Shown: one piece after another, positions 7,194 through 14,713 of the stretch | How the letters are laid out: the number at the start of each line of letters is the position of its first letter | Numbering within the stretch: the first letter of the stretch is position 1 | NCBI GenBank assembly: GCA_934167135.1 | Contig: CAKPKI010000028.1 | Location: forward strand, 1 to 17,048 | Length of the DNA: 17,048 bases | Source of the DNA: an uncultured Clostridia bacterium | Lineage (GTDB): Bacteria > Bacillota > Clostridia > TANB77 > CAG-508 | Direction: 5' to 3' | The notes under the pieces: model-generated | What the model was told of the DNA's origin: nothing | What the model saw: only the letters and a program-made list of their open reading frames with translations | Database searches by the model: none | Program-made: the position numbers and the translations under genes

Positions 7194-7928
7194 TTATATG
7201 TTTTTAATTACTACAACTGTTATATTATCTAACCCACCATTTTCATTTGCCAAGTCTACAAGCCTGATAGGTACTTTTTCTATATTCCCTTTTGCTATTT
7301 TGAAAATATCGTCTTGTTTTACCATATTAGTTAATCCATCTGATGATATAAGTAAAATGTCATCTCTAAGAAATCCTTTTACTGATACATCAGGCTCAAC
7401 AAATGCATTACATCCAAGTGCTTTCATTAACATATTTTTCTTTGGATGTTTTTCAGCTTCTTCTTTTGTTATAGTTCCATCTTTTACTAGTTTTTGCACA
7501 TAACTATGGTCTTGTGTTAATTTTCTAATAAAATCTTTTCTAATTCTATATATTCTACTATCTCCTATATGACCAATATATGCCTTATTATTATATATTA
7601 AACAAACTTCTAAAGTAGTACCCATTCCTTCAAGTTCTTTATCTTCTTTTGATTTTTCATATACTACCATGTTTGCATATTCCATACTACTTGCTACTAG
7701 CTGTATTAAGCTTTGCTTATCTTTTGGAGTTTCTTTAAAATTACTTTCTATATAACTTTTTGCACAACTTATTGCTAATTTGCTTGCAATTTCTCCACCT
7801 TTGTATCCGCCCATTCCATCTGCCAACAAGTATAGTTTTATTTCACTCGACGAATCTGATATATAATATGCATCTTGATTCATGTCCCTAGCTTTTCCTA
7901 TATCTGATTTTGCATAAGCAATTATCAT
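7194..7928 (-). CDS. prpC: PP2C-type protein phosphatase PrpC
   Basis: This is a metal-dependent Ser/Thr phosphatase (PPM/PP2C family) that reverses PrkC phosphorylation in the cytoplasm. Numbered from the chosen start (244 residues, normal for PrpC), the family motifs appear in order: DIGKARDMNQDAYY (about 9-22), ADGMGGYKGGEIAS (36-49), GMGTTLE, HIGDSRIYR, LTQDHS, SSDGLTN and GGLDNITVVVI at the C-terminus. The acidic residues that hold the two metals are all present. The frame extends upstream to 7988, but those residues are lysine-rich and unlike the family. A GAGGTG site (7935-7940) is well spaced for the ATG at 7928 and close for the adjacent ATG at 7931. It is the first gene of prpC-prkC and has a good promoter just upstream, separated from rlmN by the dyad repeat. 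Confidence 0.94.
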   Translation of the reverse strand: MIIAYAKSDIGKARDMNQDAYYISDSSSEIKLYLLADGMGGYKGGEIASKLAISCAKSYIESNFKETPKDKQSLIQLVASSMEYANMVVYEKSKEDKELEGMGTTLEVCLIYNNKAYIGHIGDSRIYRIRKDFIRKLTQDHSYVQKLVKDGTITKEEAEKHPKKNMLMKALGCNAFVEPDVSVKGFLRDDILLISSDGLTNMVKQDDIFKIAKGNIEKVPIRLVDLANENGGLDNITVVVIKNI

Positions 7929-7959
7929 CATTTCACCTCGTATCTTTTTTCTTTTTCTA

Positions 7960-7988
7960 GTTATATCACATTTTGTTTTATTTTTCAA
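7960..7988 (-). promoter_or_regulatory. Sigma-A-type promoter for prpC-prkC
   Basis: On the minus strand TTGAAA (7983-7988) and TATAAC (7960-7965) are spaced by 17 bp, about 30 bp upstream of the prpC start. This supports the later prpC start, because the longer frame would begin inside the -35 box. Confidence 0.65.
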
Positions 7989-8010
7989 TCATTTTTCAAA
8001 ACATTCTTAA

Positions 8011-8278
8011 TTATAAGGTTACTGTATAACTGTTTTGATAAAATTTTCAAAAGAAATCCTTGAAATATAAGCTTTTCATTACATTCCTCGGCTTATTACA
8101 AAATTCAAGAAATTCTAAATTGTTTTATGGGTCCTTTCCACTATCGTGAACTCTTACCATAAAACTGCATAGAATTTCTAAAATTTCTCCATGCACATTC
8201 GTCACTTCATTCAAAGCTTATATTTCAAGGATTTCTTTATATTAATTTAAAATAAACCATTAACAAGTAACATTATAA
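8011..8278. repeat. Nested long inverted repeat in the rlmN-prpC gap (MITE-like element or large hairpin)
   Basis: The 350-bp gap between prpC and rlmN holds no gene but has layered symmetry. A perfect 26-bp inverted repeat lies at 8050-8075 and 8213-8238. Inside it are imperfect arms: AAATTCAAGAAATTCTA pairs with TAGAATTTCTAAAATTT except at two positions, and GTTTTATGG pairs with CCATAAAAC. Outside it, TTATAAGGTTACT (8011-8023) mirrors AGTAACATTATAA (8266-8278) with one mismatch. As RNA the region would fold into one very long interrupted stem. No transposase and no clear target-site duplication are visible. A non-autonomous mobile repeat is the likeliest reading; a processing or termination hairpin between rlmN and prpC is the alternative. 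Confidence 0.8.
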
Positions 8279-8279
8279 G

Positions 8280-9302
8280 TTATCCTAAATTTTTTCTTCT
8301 TAATTGCCCACAAGCAGCATCAATATCTGAACCTAATTCACGTCTTATCGTAGCAACTATTCCATGGTCGTTTAAATAATCTCTAAATTTCATAATATTT
8401 TCATTTGAACTTTTTGAATATGCTCCATTTTCAATTTTGTTGATTGGTATCAAATTCACATGACACAACATTCCTTTTAAAAGATGTACTAGTTCTTTTG
8501 CATCTTCTAAATTATCATTATTATCTTTTGCTAATGCATATTCAAATGAAATTCTTCTATTTGTTTTTGCAATATAATCTTTACAAGCTTGCATTAATTC
8601 TTCTATTGGAAATGCATTATTTACAGGCATCATACTACTTCTTTTCTCATTATTAGTAGCATGTAATGAAATTGACAGTGTACATTGAATATTTTCATCT
8701 GCAAGTCTATAAATTCCTGGAACTAAACCACTTGTTGAAACACTTATGTGTCTAGCCCCTATATTTATTCCCTTTTGATTATTTATTATTCTAATTGCAT
8801 TTACAACATTATTATAATTGTTTAATGGTTCTCCAATTCCCATAAATACTACATTAGAAATTCTTATATTATTATCTCTTTCTACAGCAAGAATTTGTTC
8901 AACAATTTCTCCAGATGTTAAGTTTCTAATAAAATTGATTCCTGTTGATGCACAGAATTTACATCCCATCTTACAACCAATTTGTGAAGATACACATATG
9001 CTATATCCATGATGATAGCTCATTAATACAGTTTCTATTGCATTTCCATCTAGCACATCAAATAAATATTTTTTGGTTCCATCTGATGATTCTTGCTTTT
9101 TTAGTATTTTAAAGTTATGCATTTCATAATTTTGTTTTAATTTTTCCCTTAGTTCTAATGACAAATTTGTCATTTCATCAAAACTTGTAACTTTGGCTTC
9201 ATATAGCCATTTAAATACTTGCTCCGCTCTGAATGGCTTTTCTCCCATTTGTCCAAATTCTTCCTTCAATGCTGGCAAATCGTAGTCTTTTATATTTTTC
9301 AT
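8280..9302 (-). CDS. rlmN: 23S rRNA/tRNA adenine-C2 methyltransferase RlmN
   Basis: RlmN is a radical SAM enzyme that methylates C2 of A2503 in 23S rRNA and A37 in some tRNAs. The 340 residues are of typical length. The iron-sulfur cysteines are C110, C114 and C117 in CKMGCKFCAST. The two mechanistic cysteines of the family are also in place: C103 (SICVSSQIGC) and C331 (AACGQL). Other family stretches are FRAEQVFKWLY (24-34), VVFMGIGEPLNNYNNV, and RISFEYALAKDNND. The ATG overlaps the stop of the U32 gene by one base (TAATG), and AGGAGA inside that gene serves as its ribosome binding site, so the two are translationally coupled. rlmN precedes prpC-prkC in many Firmicutes, as here, although the dyad element and a separate prpC promoter now lie between them. 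Confidence 0.97.
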   Translation of the reverse strand: MKNIKDYDLPALKEEFGQMGEKPFRAEQVFKWLYEAKVTSFDEMTNLSLELREKLKQNYEMHNFKILKKQESSDGTKKYLFDVLDGNAIETVLMSYHHGYSICVSSQIGCKMGCKFCASTGINFIRNLTSGEIVEQILAVERDNNIRISNVVFMGIGEPLNNYNNVVNAIRIINNQKGINIGARHISVSTSGLVPGIYRLADENIQCTLSISLHATNNEKRSSMMPVNNAFPIEELMQACKDYIAKTNRRISFEYALAKDNNDNLEDAKELVHLLKGMLCHVNLIPINKIENGAYSKSSNENIMKFRDYLNDHGIVATIRRELGSDIDAACGQLRRKNLG

Positions 9303-10540
9303 TATTTTTTTCTCCTAATAATCCAATTTTCTTCACATTTTACTGGAAGCATCATTTTTACTTTTTGGTCTTTAACTCCTGGATTAACCACATCCATTTC
9401 TTCATCAGTTTCAAAATCCCACAATTTATCAATTTTAAATTGAACAGCTTCAAGTTGATTTGGAACTAATATTTCTAAAATATCTCCTACTTGTAATCTG
9501 TTACGAATATCTATAATTGCTTTTTCTCCATCATATCCTACAACTTTTCCACCAAACTGATATTTTTCATTATATTGATGTCCATCATATTCTTGAATGT
9601 CTTTATTTTTTCTATCATTAAAATAAAATGTTGTTAATTCTCTTGTTTTTATTTTTTCAATCTCTTTCATATATTTTTCAAAGTCGTAATGAGTTGGGTC
9701 TTTTTTATAGTCATCAATAGCATTTCTGTAAACATTTACAATACTTGCTACATAATATTCTGTTTTTAGACGACCTTCTATTTTTAAGCTATCCACTCCC
9801 ATATCTATTATTTCTGGAAGTTCTTTTATTAAGCATAAGTCTTTTGATGAAAATATGCTTGTTCCATATTCATTTGTTTCAATTGGCATAAATTCACCTG
9901 GATTGTTTCTTTCTTCTGCATATAATTTATATGACCATCTACAACTTTGTGCACAATCTCCTAAGTTAGCACTTCTACATGTTAGGAAATCACTTAGAAA
10001 ACATCTTCCAGAATATGCAAAGCATATTGCACCATGTATAAATATTTCTATTTCCATATCTTCTGGTTTATTTTCCATAATATATCTTAATTGTTCCTTA
10101 TTCATTTCTCTTGCCATTATCATTCTTTTTGCACCATTTTTTCGCCAGAAATTACAGTCATGTAAACTTACAATATTAGCTTGTGTACTTACATTTATAG
10201 CTACACTTGGTGCATATTGTTTTAAAACTTCTATTACTCCTCCATCTGCAGCTATTATTCCATCTGGTTTTAATTCTTCAAGCTTTTTTGCCATTTCTAT
10301 AATCTCATCATATTTTTCGTCCCATGCGAAAATATTTAATGTTACATATACTTTTTTTTCAATACTATGTGCATATTTTACTGTTTTTTCTAAGTCATCA
10401 TCTTGCATATCTGCCCTTGTTCTTAATGATAATGATGATGTTCCACAATATACTGCATCAGCTCCGTATAAAAATGCGATTTTTGCTTTTTCATATGAAC
10501 CTGCTGGTGCTAATAATTCTATATCTTTCATTTTCTTCAT
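9302..10540 (-). CDS. U32-family protein (peptidase U32/YegQ type), probable tRNA-modifying Fe-S protein
   Basis: The 412 residues match family U32, long annotated as peptidases. Several members are now known to act in RNA or cofactor hydroxylation; TrhP/YegQ is needed for 5-hydroxyuridine at tRNA position 34. The N-terminal ELLAPAGSYEKAKIAFLYGA (8-27) and the signature FIHGAICFAYSGRC (167-180), then SANLGDCAQSCRW, are typical. C173, C180, C196 and C200 fit the four Fe-S cluster cysteines; C188 is extra. A small C-terminal beta domain (about 325-412) completes the fold. ATG codons at 10540 and 10531 are both possible, with AGGAAAGG upstream. It is coupled to rlmN by a one-base overlap, which fits an RNA modification role. 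Assignment to TrhP rather than another U32 subgroup is inference. Confidence 0.88.
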   Translation of the reverse strand: MKKMKDIELLAPAGSYEKAKIAFLYGADAVYCGTSSLSLRTRADMQDDDLEKTVKYAHSIEKKVYVTLNIFAWDEKYDEIIEMAKKLEELKPDGIIAADGGVIEVLKQYAPSVAINVSTQANIVSLHDCNFWRKNGAKRMIMAREMNKEQLRYIMENKPEDMEIEIFIHGAICFAYSGRCFLSDFLTCRSANLGDCAQSCRWSYKLYAEERNNPGEFMPIETNEYGTSIFSSKDLCLIKELPEIIDMGVDSLKIEGRLKTEYYVASIVNVYRNAIDDYKKDPTHYDFEKYMKEIEKIKTRELTTFYFNDRKNKDIQEYDGHQYNEKYQFGGKVVGYDGEKAIIDIRNRLQVGDILEILVPNQLEAVQFKIDKLWDFETDEEMDVVNPGVKDQKVKMMLPVKCEENWIIRRKK

Positions 10541-10566
10541 CCTTTCCTACATGTTTAACAATTTAT

Positions 10567-10595
10567 ATTATATATTTTTTAATCATTTATGTCAA
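10567..10595 (-). promoter_or_regulatory. Consensus sigma-A promoter for the U32-rlmN operon
   Basis: The minus strand reads TTGACA (10590-10595), a 17-bp spacer, then TATAAT (10567-10572), an exact match to the housekeeping consensus in both boxes and spacing. It lies 26 bp upstream of the U32 start. Confidence 0.85.
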
Positions 10596-10612
10596 TTATT
10601 TTTTAATAATAC

Positions 10613-10641
10613 TGTACATTTCCAAATTTATGTGTTATAAT
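10613..10641 (+). promoter_or_regulatory. Extended -10 promoter for the RelA/SpoT-domain gene
   Basis: TATAAT (10636-10641) is preceded by TGT, giving an extended -10 (TG-n-TATAAT). A partial -35 match, TGTACA (10613-10618), lies 17 bp upstream. It faces away from the U32 promoter, with 17 bp between the two -35 boxes. Confidence 0.65.
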
Positions 10642-10680
10642 TATTATGTAAATTTTTAGAAGAAAGGATGGTTTTACATT

Positions 10681-11694
10681 ATGAACCAAATGACATTAGC
10701 CCTTATTCACCGGGCGTACCAGGAAAGCGTTAAAAAATCAGACAATATCTTAGATATTGTTAAAAATCTTTATGAAATATTGTCTGAAAAGACAGTTGTT
10801 GAGGAGGATTCAGCATGCTTTGATGCGTTTCTCGATGCACTTCGAGATTGTTACCACACTAGAAAAAATACATTTCAAATAACAAACACAGTTTGTTACA
10901 TAAATAGTGTACTGATGTACATTATTCTTTGGTTAAATGATACCAACCAATATCATATCGATATTGATTTAAAAGCGAGAAGAAAATCTCTGGAAAGTGA
11001 TTTAACAAAAATTCTTCGTAAGTCAATAGACAAAGACAATAATTTATCTGTTACAATTTTGGATCGATTCGGGCTGAGAGGAATTGTCAATAACACTTTT
11101 CCAGAATCCGAGAATATCAAATATTTATATCTTATTTTCGATTCTATATGCGGAATACTCGCAGATCAAAATAGACAGATGAGAAAAAACTTTATGAACT
11201 GGATTAATGCCTCCAACATTAACCGGTTTGACAAATGTCTGATCATGGAAATTTTAAAAACCCCATTTTCGATAACGCACCAAAGGGATTATGTAAAAAA
11301 CCCTAAAAAAAATGGGTATCAATCATTACATCTGACGATGGTTTTTACTAACTATTCAGATGTATTACCGGGTTGTAGTCTAGAACTTCAGCTCCGAACT
11401 AAACGAATGAATGATGAAGCAGAATTTGGTTCTGCATCACATTTAAATTATAAAAAATATCAGAATGAAATCCCAGATGATAATATTGTTGAAGGAGAAC
11501 TTGAAAATCATGTAACAGATGATGATATTGTTGAAGAAGAACTTGAAAATCCTGTAACAAAAGTCTTTATTATTGAAGACTTCACCAATATTAAAAACCC
11601 TCGACTTGGTTTAGATGTTGATGCAGATGGAGTAAATCACTCCAAGAACTTCTTGAATCGTAGTCTTTCGACTACGCTGGTACCAAAGTTATAG
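10681..11694 (+). CDS. RelA/SpoT-domain protein, candidate small alarmone synthetase or toxSAS-like effector
   Basis: The 337-residue protein carries a nucleotide pyrophosphokinase (RelA/SpoT synthetase) domain. Visible landmarks: R100, K102 and S106 in ARRKSLESD match the ATP-binding R-x-K-x-x-x-S of the family. D128 and R133 in LDRFGLRGIV match the metal-binding D-x-x-x-x-R. RDYVKNPKKNGYQSLH (202-217) has the guanine-stacking Y213. LELQLRT (234-240) has the catalytic E235, and H254 follows. The synthetase therefore looks intact. There is no HD hydrolase domain and no TGS or ACT domain. The segment between D128 and the DY motif is about 30 residues longer than in RelQ/RelP. A helical N-terminus (about 1-95) and an acidic C-terminal tail (about 262-337) are unlike standard small synthetases. 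Codon use (CGG, CGA, GCG, CCG) differs from neighbours, and it stands alone on the opposite strand with its own promoter and terminator. Product, pppGpp or a toxic alternative, is unknown. Confidence 0.82.
   Translation: MNQMTLALIHRAYQESVKKSDNILDIVKNLYEILSEKTVVEEDSACFDAFLDALRDCYHTRKNTFQITNTVCYINSVLMYIILWLNDTNQYHIDIDLKARRKSLESDLTKILRKSIDKDNNLSVTILDRFGLRGIVNNTFPESENIKYLYLIFDSICGILADQNRQMRKNFMNWINASNINRFDKCLIMEILKTPFSITHQRDYVKNPKKNGYQSLHLTMVFTNYSDVLPGCSLELQLRTKRMNDEAEFGSASHLNYKKYQNEIPDDNIVEGELENHVTDDDIVEEELENPVTKVFIIEDFTNIKNPRLGLDVDADGVNHSKNFLNRSLSTTLVPKL
10738..10787 (+). repeat. Overlapping inverted repeats early in the RelA/SpoT-domain gene
   Basis: ACAATATC (10742-10749) pairs with GATATTGT (10753-10760) across a 3-nt loop. 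The longer TCAGACAATAT (10738-10748) also pairs perfectly with ATATTGTCTGA (10777-10787). The two hairpins share a left arm and so exclude each other. They lie in codons 20-36, and function is unproven. Confidence 0.6.
11476..11559 (+). repeat. 42-bp tandem duplication in the acidic tail of the RelA/SpoT-domain gene
   Basis: Two adjacent 42-bp copies (11476-11517 and 11518-11559) encode DDNIVEGELENHVT and DDDIVEEELENPVT. They differ at only a few bases, so the duplication is recent. It lengthens the acidic linker after the synthetase core in steps of 14 residues. Confidence 0.9.
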
Positions 11695-11701
11695 ACCTTT
11701 C

Positions 11702-11733
11702 AGCACCCTGAAAATATTTTTCAGGGTGCTTTT
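11702..11733. terminator. Strong intrinsic terminator between the RelA/SpoT-domain gene and mtaB
   Basis: AGCACCCTGAAAA (11702-11714) and TTTTCAGGGTGCT (11718-11730) form a 13-bp perfect stem with a 3-nt loop, followed by TTTT on the + strand. The T-run overlaps the stop codon of mtaB at 11732-11734. It can serve both converging genes. Confidence 0.9.
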
Positions 11734-13027
11734 AAATTGGCAATTCTGATAAATCTAGAATTTTAATATTTTTTATTGTATTTTCTAAATTTTCATCAGT
11801 TTTATATTTTACTAAAATATAATTTTGAGTATGACCTCTAAAATACATTTTTCCATCCTCAATTTCTTTATCCTCAAATAGTACTTCAACCTCTTTACCA
11901 ACAAGTTGCTCATTATACATTTTTTGGTTCTCATTAGATAACTCTATTAATATTTTACTTCTTTGCTCTTTTAATTTTCCATCTATTTGATTTGGCATTA
12001 CAGCTGCTCTTGTACCTTTTCTTGGTGAATATTGAAATACATGCATTTTATATAGCTTTACCTTCTTTAAAAATTTATAAGTAGTTTCAAATTCTTCTTC
12101 AGTTTCTCCTGGAAATCCAACAATAATATCTGTTGTTATCATTACATCATTATAATATCTTCTTAGTCTTTCAATAATTTCATATACCTCAGTAGTTGTA
12201 TATTTTCTATTCATTCTTTTTAATATCTCGTCACATCCACTTTGTAATGATAAATGAAAGTGATGACAAATTTTTTCTAATTTTATCAATCTCTGCATAA
12301 AATCTTCTGTAATTATTTTGGGTTCAAGTGACCCTAATCGTATTCTTTTTATTCCTTCTATTTTATTTATCTTTTCTAGTAATTCTATCAATCCATTTTC
12401 ATTTCCAAAATCCCTACCATATGATGCAACATGAATTCCTGTTATTACAACCTCTTTTATTCCATTTTGAGCAATTTGCGTTATCTCTTTTATTATACTA
12501 TCTGCATTTCTGCTCCTAACTCTTCCTCTTGCATATGGAATAATACAATAAGAGCAAAATTGATTACATCCATCTTGTATCTTTATAAATGCCCTTGTTT
12601 TTTCTGTGTATGTAATTTGCCCCATATCTTCAAATTCTTTTTTGCTTGCTATATCTTCAATTTCTATAATTTTATCTCTATTTGCCATGAATCTTTCTAC
12701 ATATTGTACAATATTTACTTTTTCTTCATTTCCTAATACTATATCAATTTCTGGCATTTTTTCTAAATCATTTTTTGCAACTTGTGCATAACATCCAACA
12801 GCAACTATTATTGCATTTGAATTTTTTTCTTTCACTCTTCTTAATGAATGCCTAGATTTTCTATCAGACATATTTGTAACTGTACATGTATTTACTATAC
12901 AAATATCAGATATATCGTTATTCATATCAACTATTTCATATTTTGCTTCTTTAAATTTTTGTGCCATTGCATTTGTTTCATATTGATTTACTTTGCAACC
13001 TAATGTATAAAAGCTTACTTTTTTCAT
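11732..13027 (-). CDS. mtaB: tRNA t6A37 methylthiotransferase MtaB
   Basis: MtaB adds a methylthio group to t6A at position 37 of tRNAs reading ANN codons, using two iron-sulfur clusters and SAM. The 431 residues show the N-terminal UPF0004 domain with cluster cysteines C11 (TLGCKVNQYET), C48 (VNTCTVT) and C79 (VGCYAQ). The radical SAM motif follows with C154, C158 and C161 (DGCNQFCSYCIIPYARGRVR). A C-terminal TRAM domain spans about residues 370-431. The opening KVSFYTLGCKVNQYE, with K and V where MiaB and RimO differ, is typical of MtaB. The ATG is preceded by AAAGGG. The gene is last in the run pilin-like, peptidase-like, ROK, mtaB, lying 14 bp after the ROK gene. Confidence 0.95.
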   Translation of the reverse strand: MKKVSFYTLGCKVNQYETNAMAQKFKEAKYEIVDMNNDISDICIVNTCTVTNMSDRKSRHSLRRVKEKNSNAIIVAVGCYAQVAKNDLEKMPEIDIVLGNEEKVNIVQYVERFMANRDKIIEIEDIASKKEFEDMGQITYTEKTRAFIKIQDGCNQFCSYCIIPYARGRVRSRNADSIIKEITQIAQNGIKEVVITGIHVASYGRDFGNENGLIELLEKINKIEGIKRIRLGSLEPKIITEDFMQRLIKLEKICHHFHLSLQSGCDEILKRMNRKYTTTEVYEIIERLRRYYNDVMITTDIIVGFPGETEEEFETTYKFLKKVKLYKMHVFQYSPRKGTRAAVMPNQIDGKLKEQRSKILIELSNENQKMYNEQLVGKEVEVLFEDKEIEDGKMYFRGHTQNYILVKYKTDENLENTIKNIKILDLSELPI

Positions 13028-13041
13028 TTTATTATCCCTTT

Positions 13042-13944
13042 CTATTGTATAAGTGTTGCTCCAATAATTCCTGCATCATTCTTTAATTTTGCAAGTTTTA
13101 TTATTATATCACAACGCTTATTAAATAGCAAGTTTCCTTCTAGTAGCTTTTTCTTTAATGGCATATATAAAATATCTTCATATTCTGCAAAACTTCCACC
13201 TAAACATATTGCTTCTGGTTCAAATATATTAATAATATTTGAAATTCCTATACTTAAATCTTCTACATAATTATATATCATATATTTTAATGTTAAATTA
13301 TCTGGATTTTCATAAATAAAATCTCTTATACATTCTCCATCTAATGATTTTAAATTAAATTCTTTTACTAATTTTTCTTTAAATCTTTTTAAACTAGCAT
13401 ATACCTCAAAACAACCTCTTTTGCCACAATTACATAAAGTCCCATTTTTTTGAATGATTGTATGACTTAGTTCAAATCCTGGAACATCCTTTGGTTCTAG
13501 TAGTTTACCATTAAAAATCACTGCACTTCCAACACCTGTTCCTATACATAAAAACACACTGTTATCATAGCCTTTTAATGCTCCATATTTTTGTTCTGCT
13601 AATGCAGCACATTTTCCATCACTTTTCAATTTTATACTTATTGCATATCCAGCTTTTATTAGAGTCTTTTCTAAATTTCCGACCAAATCATAATTTTCTA
13701 TTCCTAAATTTACTGCTTTTATAATTTTATTTTTATATACTGTTCCTGGTACTGCTATTCCTATTGCATTTACACAATATGCTTGAAGAATTTTTATAAC
13801 ATTTTCTATTATAAATTTTTCTATTTTTTCCTCAATATTTGTTTTATCTTTTATAAACATTTCCTCTTTTACTATAATAGAGCCGTTGTTATCAACTAGC
13901 CCTATTCCTATATGACTTCCACCAATATCAATTCCTATTTTCAT
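13042..13944 (-). CDS. ROK-family sugar kinase (glucokinase-like)
   Basis: ROK proteins include glucokinases, other hexose or amino-sugar kinases, and repressors. This 300-residue copy has no N-terminal helix-turn-helix, so a kinase is favoured. MKIGIDIGGSHIGIGLVD is the first nucleotide-binding motif, and GTGVGSAVIFNGKL the second. The zinc site follows as ELSH, then LCNCGKRGCFE (H161, C171, C173 and C178). The catalytic aspartate is D109 in LKSDGKCAALAE, where glucokinases usually read END-x-N, so the substrate pocket may differ. LCIGTGVGSA and EAICLGGSFAE are also family stretches. An ATG lies 6 bp upstream (13950), but the AGAGG site is better spaced for 13944. It sits between the peptidase-like gene and mtaB with short gaps. 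The sugar cannot be read from sequence; with pgi nearby, glucose is a reasonable guess. Confidence 0.88.
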   Translation of the reverse strand: MKIGIDIGGSHIGIGLVDNNGSIIVKEEMFIKDKTNIEEKIEKFIIENVIKILQAYCVNAIGIAVPGTVYKNKIIKAVNLGIENYDLVGNLEKTLIKAGYAISIKLKSDGKCAALAEQKYGALKGYDNSVFLCIGTGVGSAVIFNGKLLEPKDVPGFELSHTIIQKNGTLCNCGKRGCFEVYASLKRFKEKLVKEFNLKSLDGECIRDFIYENPDNLTLKYMIYNYVEDLSIGISNIINIFEPEAICLGGSFAEYEDILYMPLKKKLLEGNLLFNKRCDIIIKLAKLKNDAGIIGATLIQ

Positions 13945-13970
13945 ATACATTTACCTCTCTATTTTCATAA

Positions 13971-14699
13971 TTAAATTTTTGTTATAACAGGTATTAAAAT
14001 CAAGCAAAACATATTACTAACAGCCAAAAAATATCCAACTGGTATATTGCTTAAAGTTATTTTTTTATAACCATTTCTTTTCTGATTAATTTTTGAAATT
14101 ATAATACTAACCAATATTTCTAATGTAGTTAAAATAAGTGTATACATAAATATTTCTATTTTTGAAAATATTAATATTATAGTAAATAATGTCAAAATTC
14201 CTATTGTATAGTTATTTTTTGCATATCTTTTTATAATAAATGTATCTATTGCCAATAAAACTATAAATACACCCAAATATATGGCATTTATTTTTATACT
14301 TGTTTTATCAATTATGTATAAATATATAATATATAATACAGATAAAATAATCCCACTTGTAATAACTTTGGTATCTATCTTTAAATATTTTTGGTCAATT
14401 CCAGCTATTACAACTAATACCGACATATATAAAATAGTAAATATATATAACATTCCTGTTCTTAATTGTAAACTATTTATATCTATTTGCAATATTTTTC
14501 CACATATTACAAATATAATTCCACCTAATAATAGAAAAAATATTTTTTGTCTTTTTTCTGATTTGTTATTTGATTCTATATTAGTGACATTTCTTTTTAA
14601 TAAACTTATATTTCTAGGAATTCTATATATTGCATTTCTCCAAAAATCTCCTATCGCAATCCCTAGCAAAAACATTATCATATATAAAAATATATTCAT
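13971..14699 (-). CDS. Prepilin-peptidase-like membrane protein lacking the second catalytic aspartate
   Basis: This 242-residue integral membrane protein has seven or so hydrophobic segments separated by short lysine-rich loops. It resembles A24 prepilin peptidases (PilD/ComC type), which cut and methylate pilin precursors. FLLGIAIGDFWRNAIYRIP (10-28) parallels the family's G-x-x-x-G-S-F-x-N-x-x-x-Y-R-x-P start. IDQKYLKID (101-109) parallels the first aspartate motif ID-x-x-x-x-x-IP, with D102 in place. IPVGYFLAVS near the C-terminus parallels the family's IPFGPFLALG. The cytoplasmic cysteine motif is absent, and where G-x-G-D should carry the second aspartate the sequence reads NNYTIGILTL. 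It may therefore be inactive or act differently. GAAGGTAG precedes the ATG. The gene just upstream encodes a tiny pilin-like protein, which supports the link. Confidence 0.65.
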   Translation of the reverse strand: MNIFLYMIMFLLGIAIGDFWRNAIYRIPRNISLLKRNVTNIESNNKSEKRQKIFFLLLGGIIFVICGKILQIDINSLQLRTGMLYIFTILYMSVLVVIAGIDQKYLKIDTKVITSGIILSVLYIIYLYIIDKTSIKINAIYLGVFIVLLAIDTFIIKRYAKNNYTIGILTLFTIILIFSKIEIFMYTLILTTLEILVSIIISKINQKRNGYKKITLSNIPVGYFLAVSNMFCLILIPVITKI

Positions 14700-14713
14700 T
14701 TTATCTACCTTCT

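Noticed and set aside
8050..8238. An insertion sequence with terminal inverted repeats carrying a transposase
   Set aside because: The 189 bp between the outer ends of the 26-bp arms are too short and hold no meaningful open frame; at most it is a non-autonomous element.
9855..10640. 261-codon + strand frame antisense to the U32 gene
   Set aside because: It lies opposite a conserved protein with clear family motifs; the antisense product matches nothing known and arises from AT-rich codon bias.
10681..11694. A classical two-gene toxin-antitoxin pair at the RelA/SpoT-domain locus
   Set aside because: No second small open frame lies beside it: the terminator follows the stop within 10 bp and the upstream space is taken by divergent promoters.
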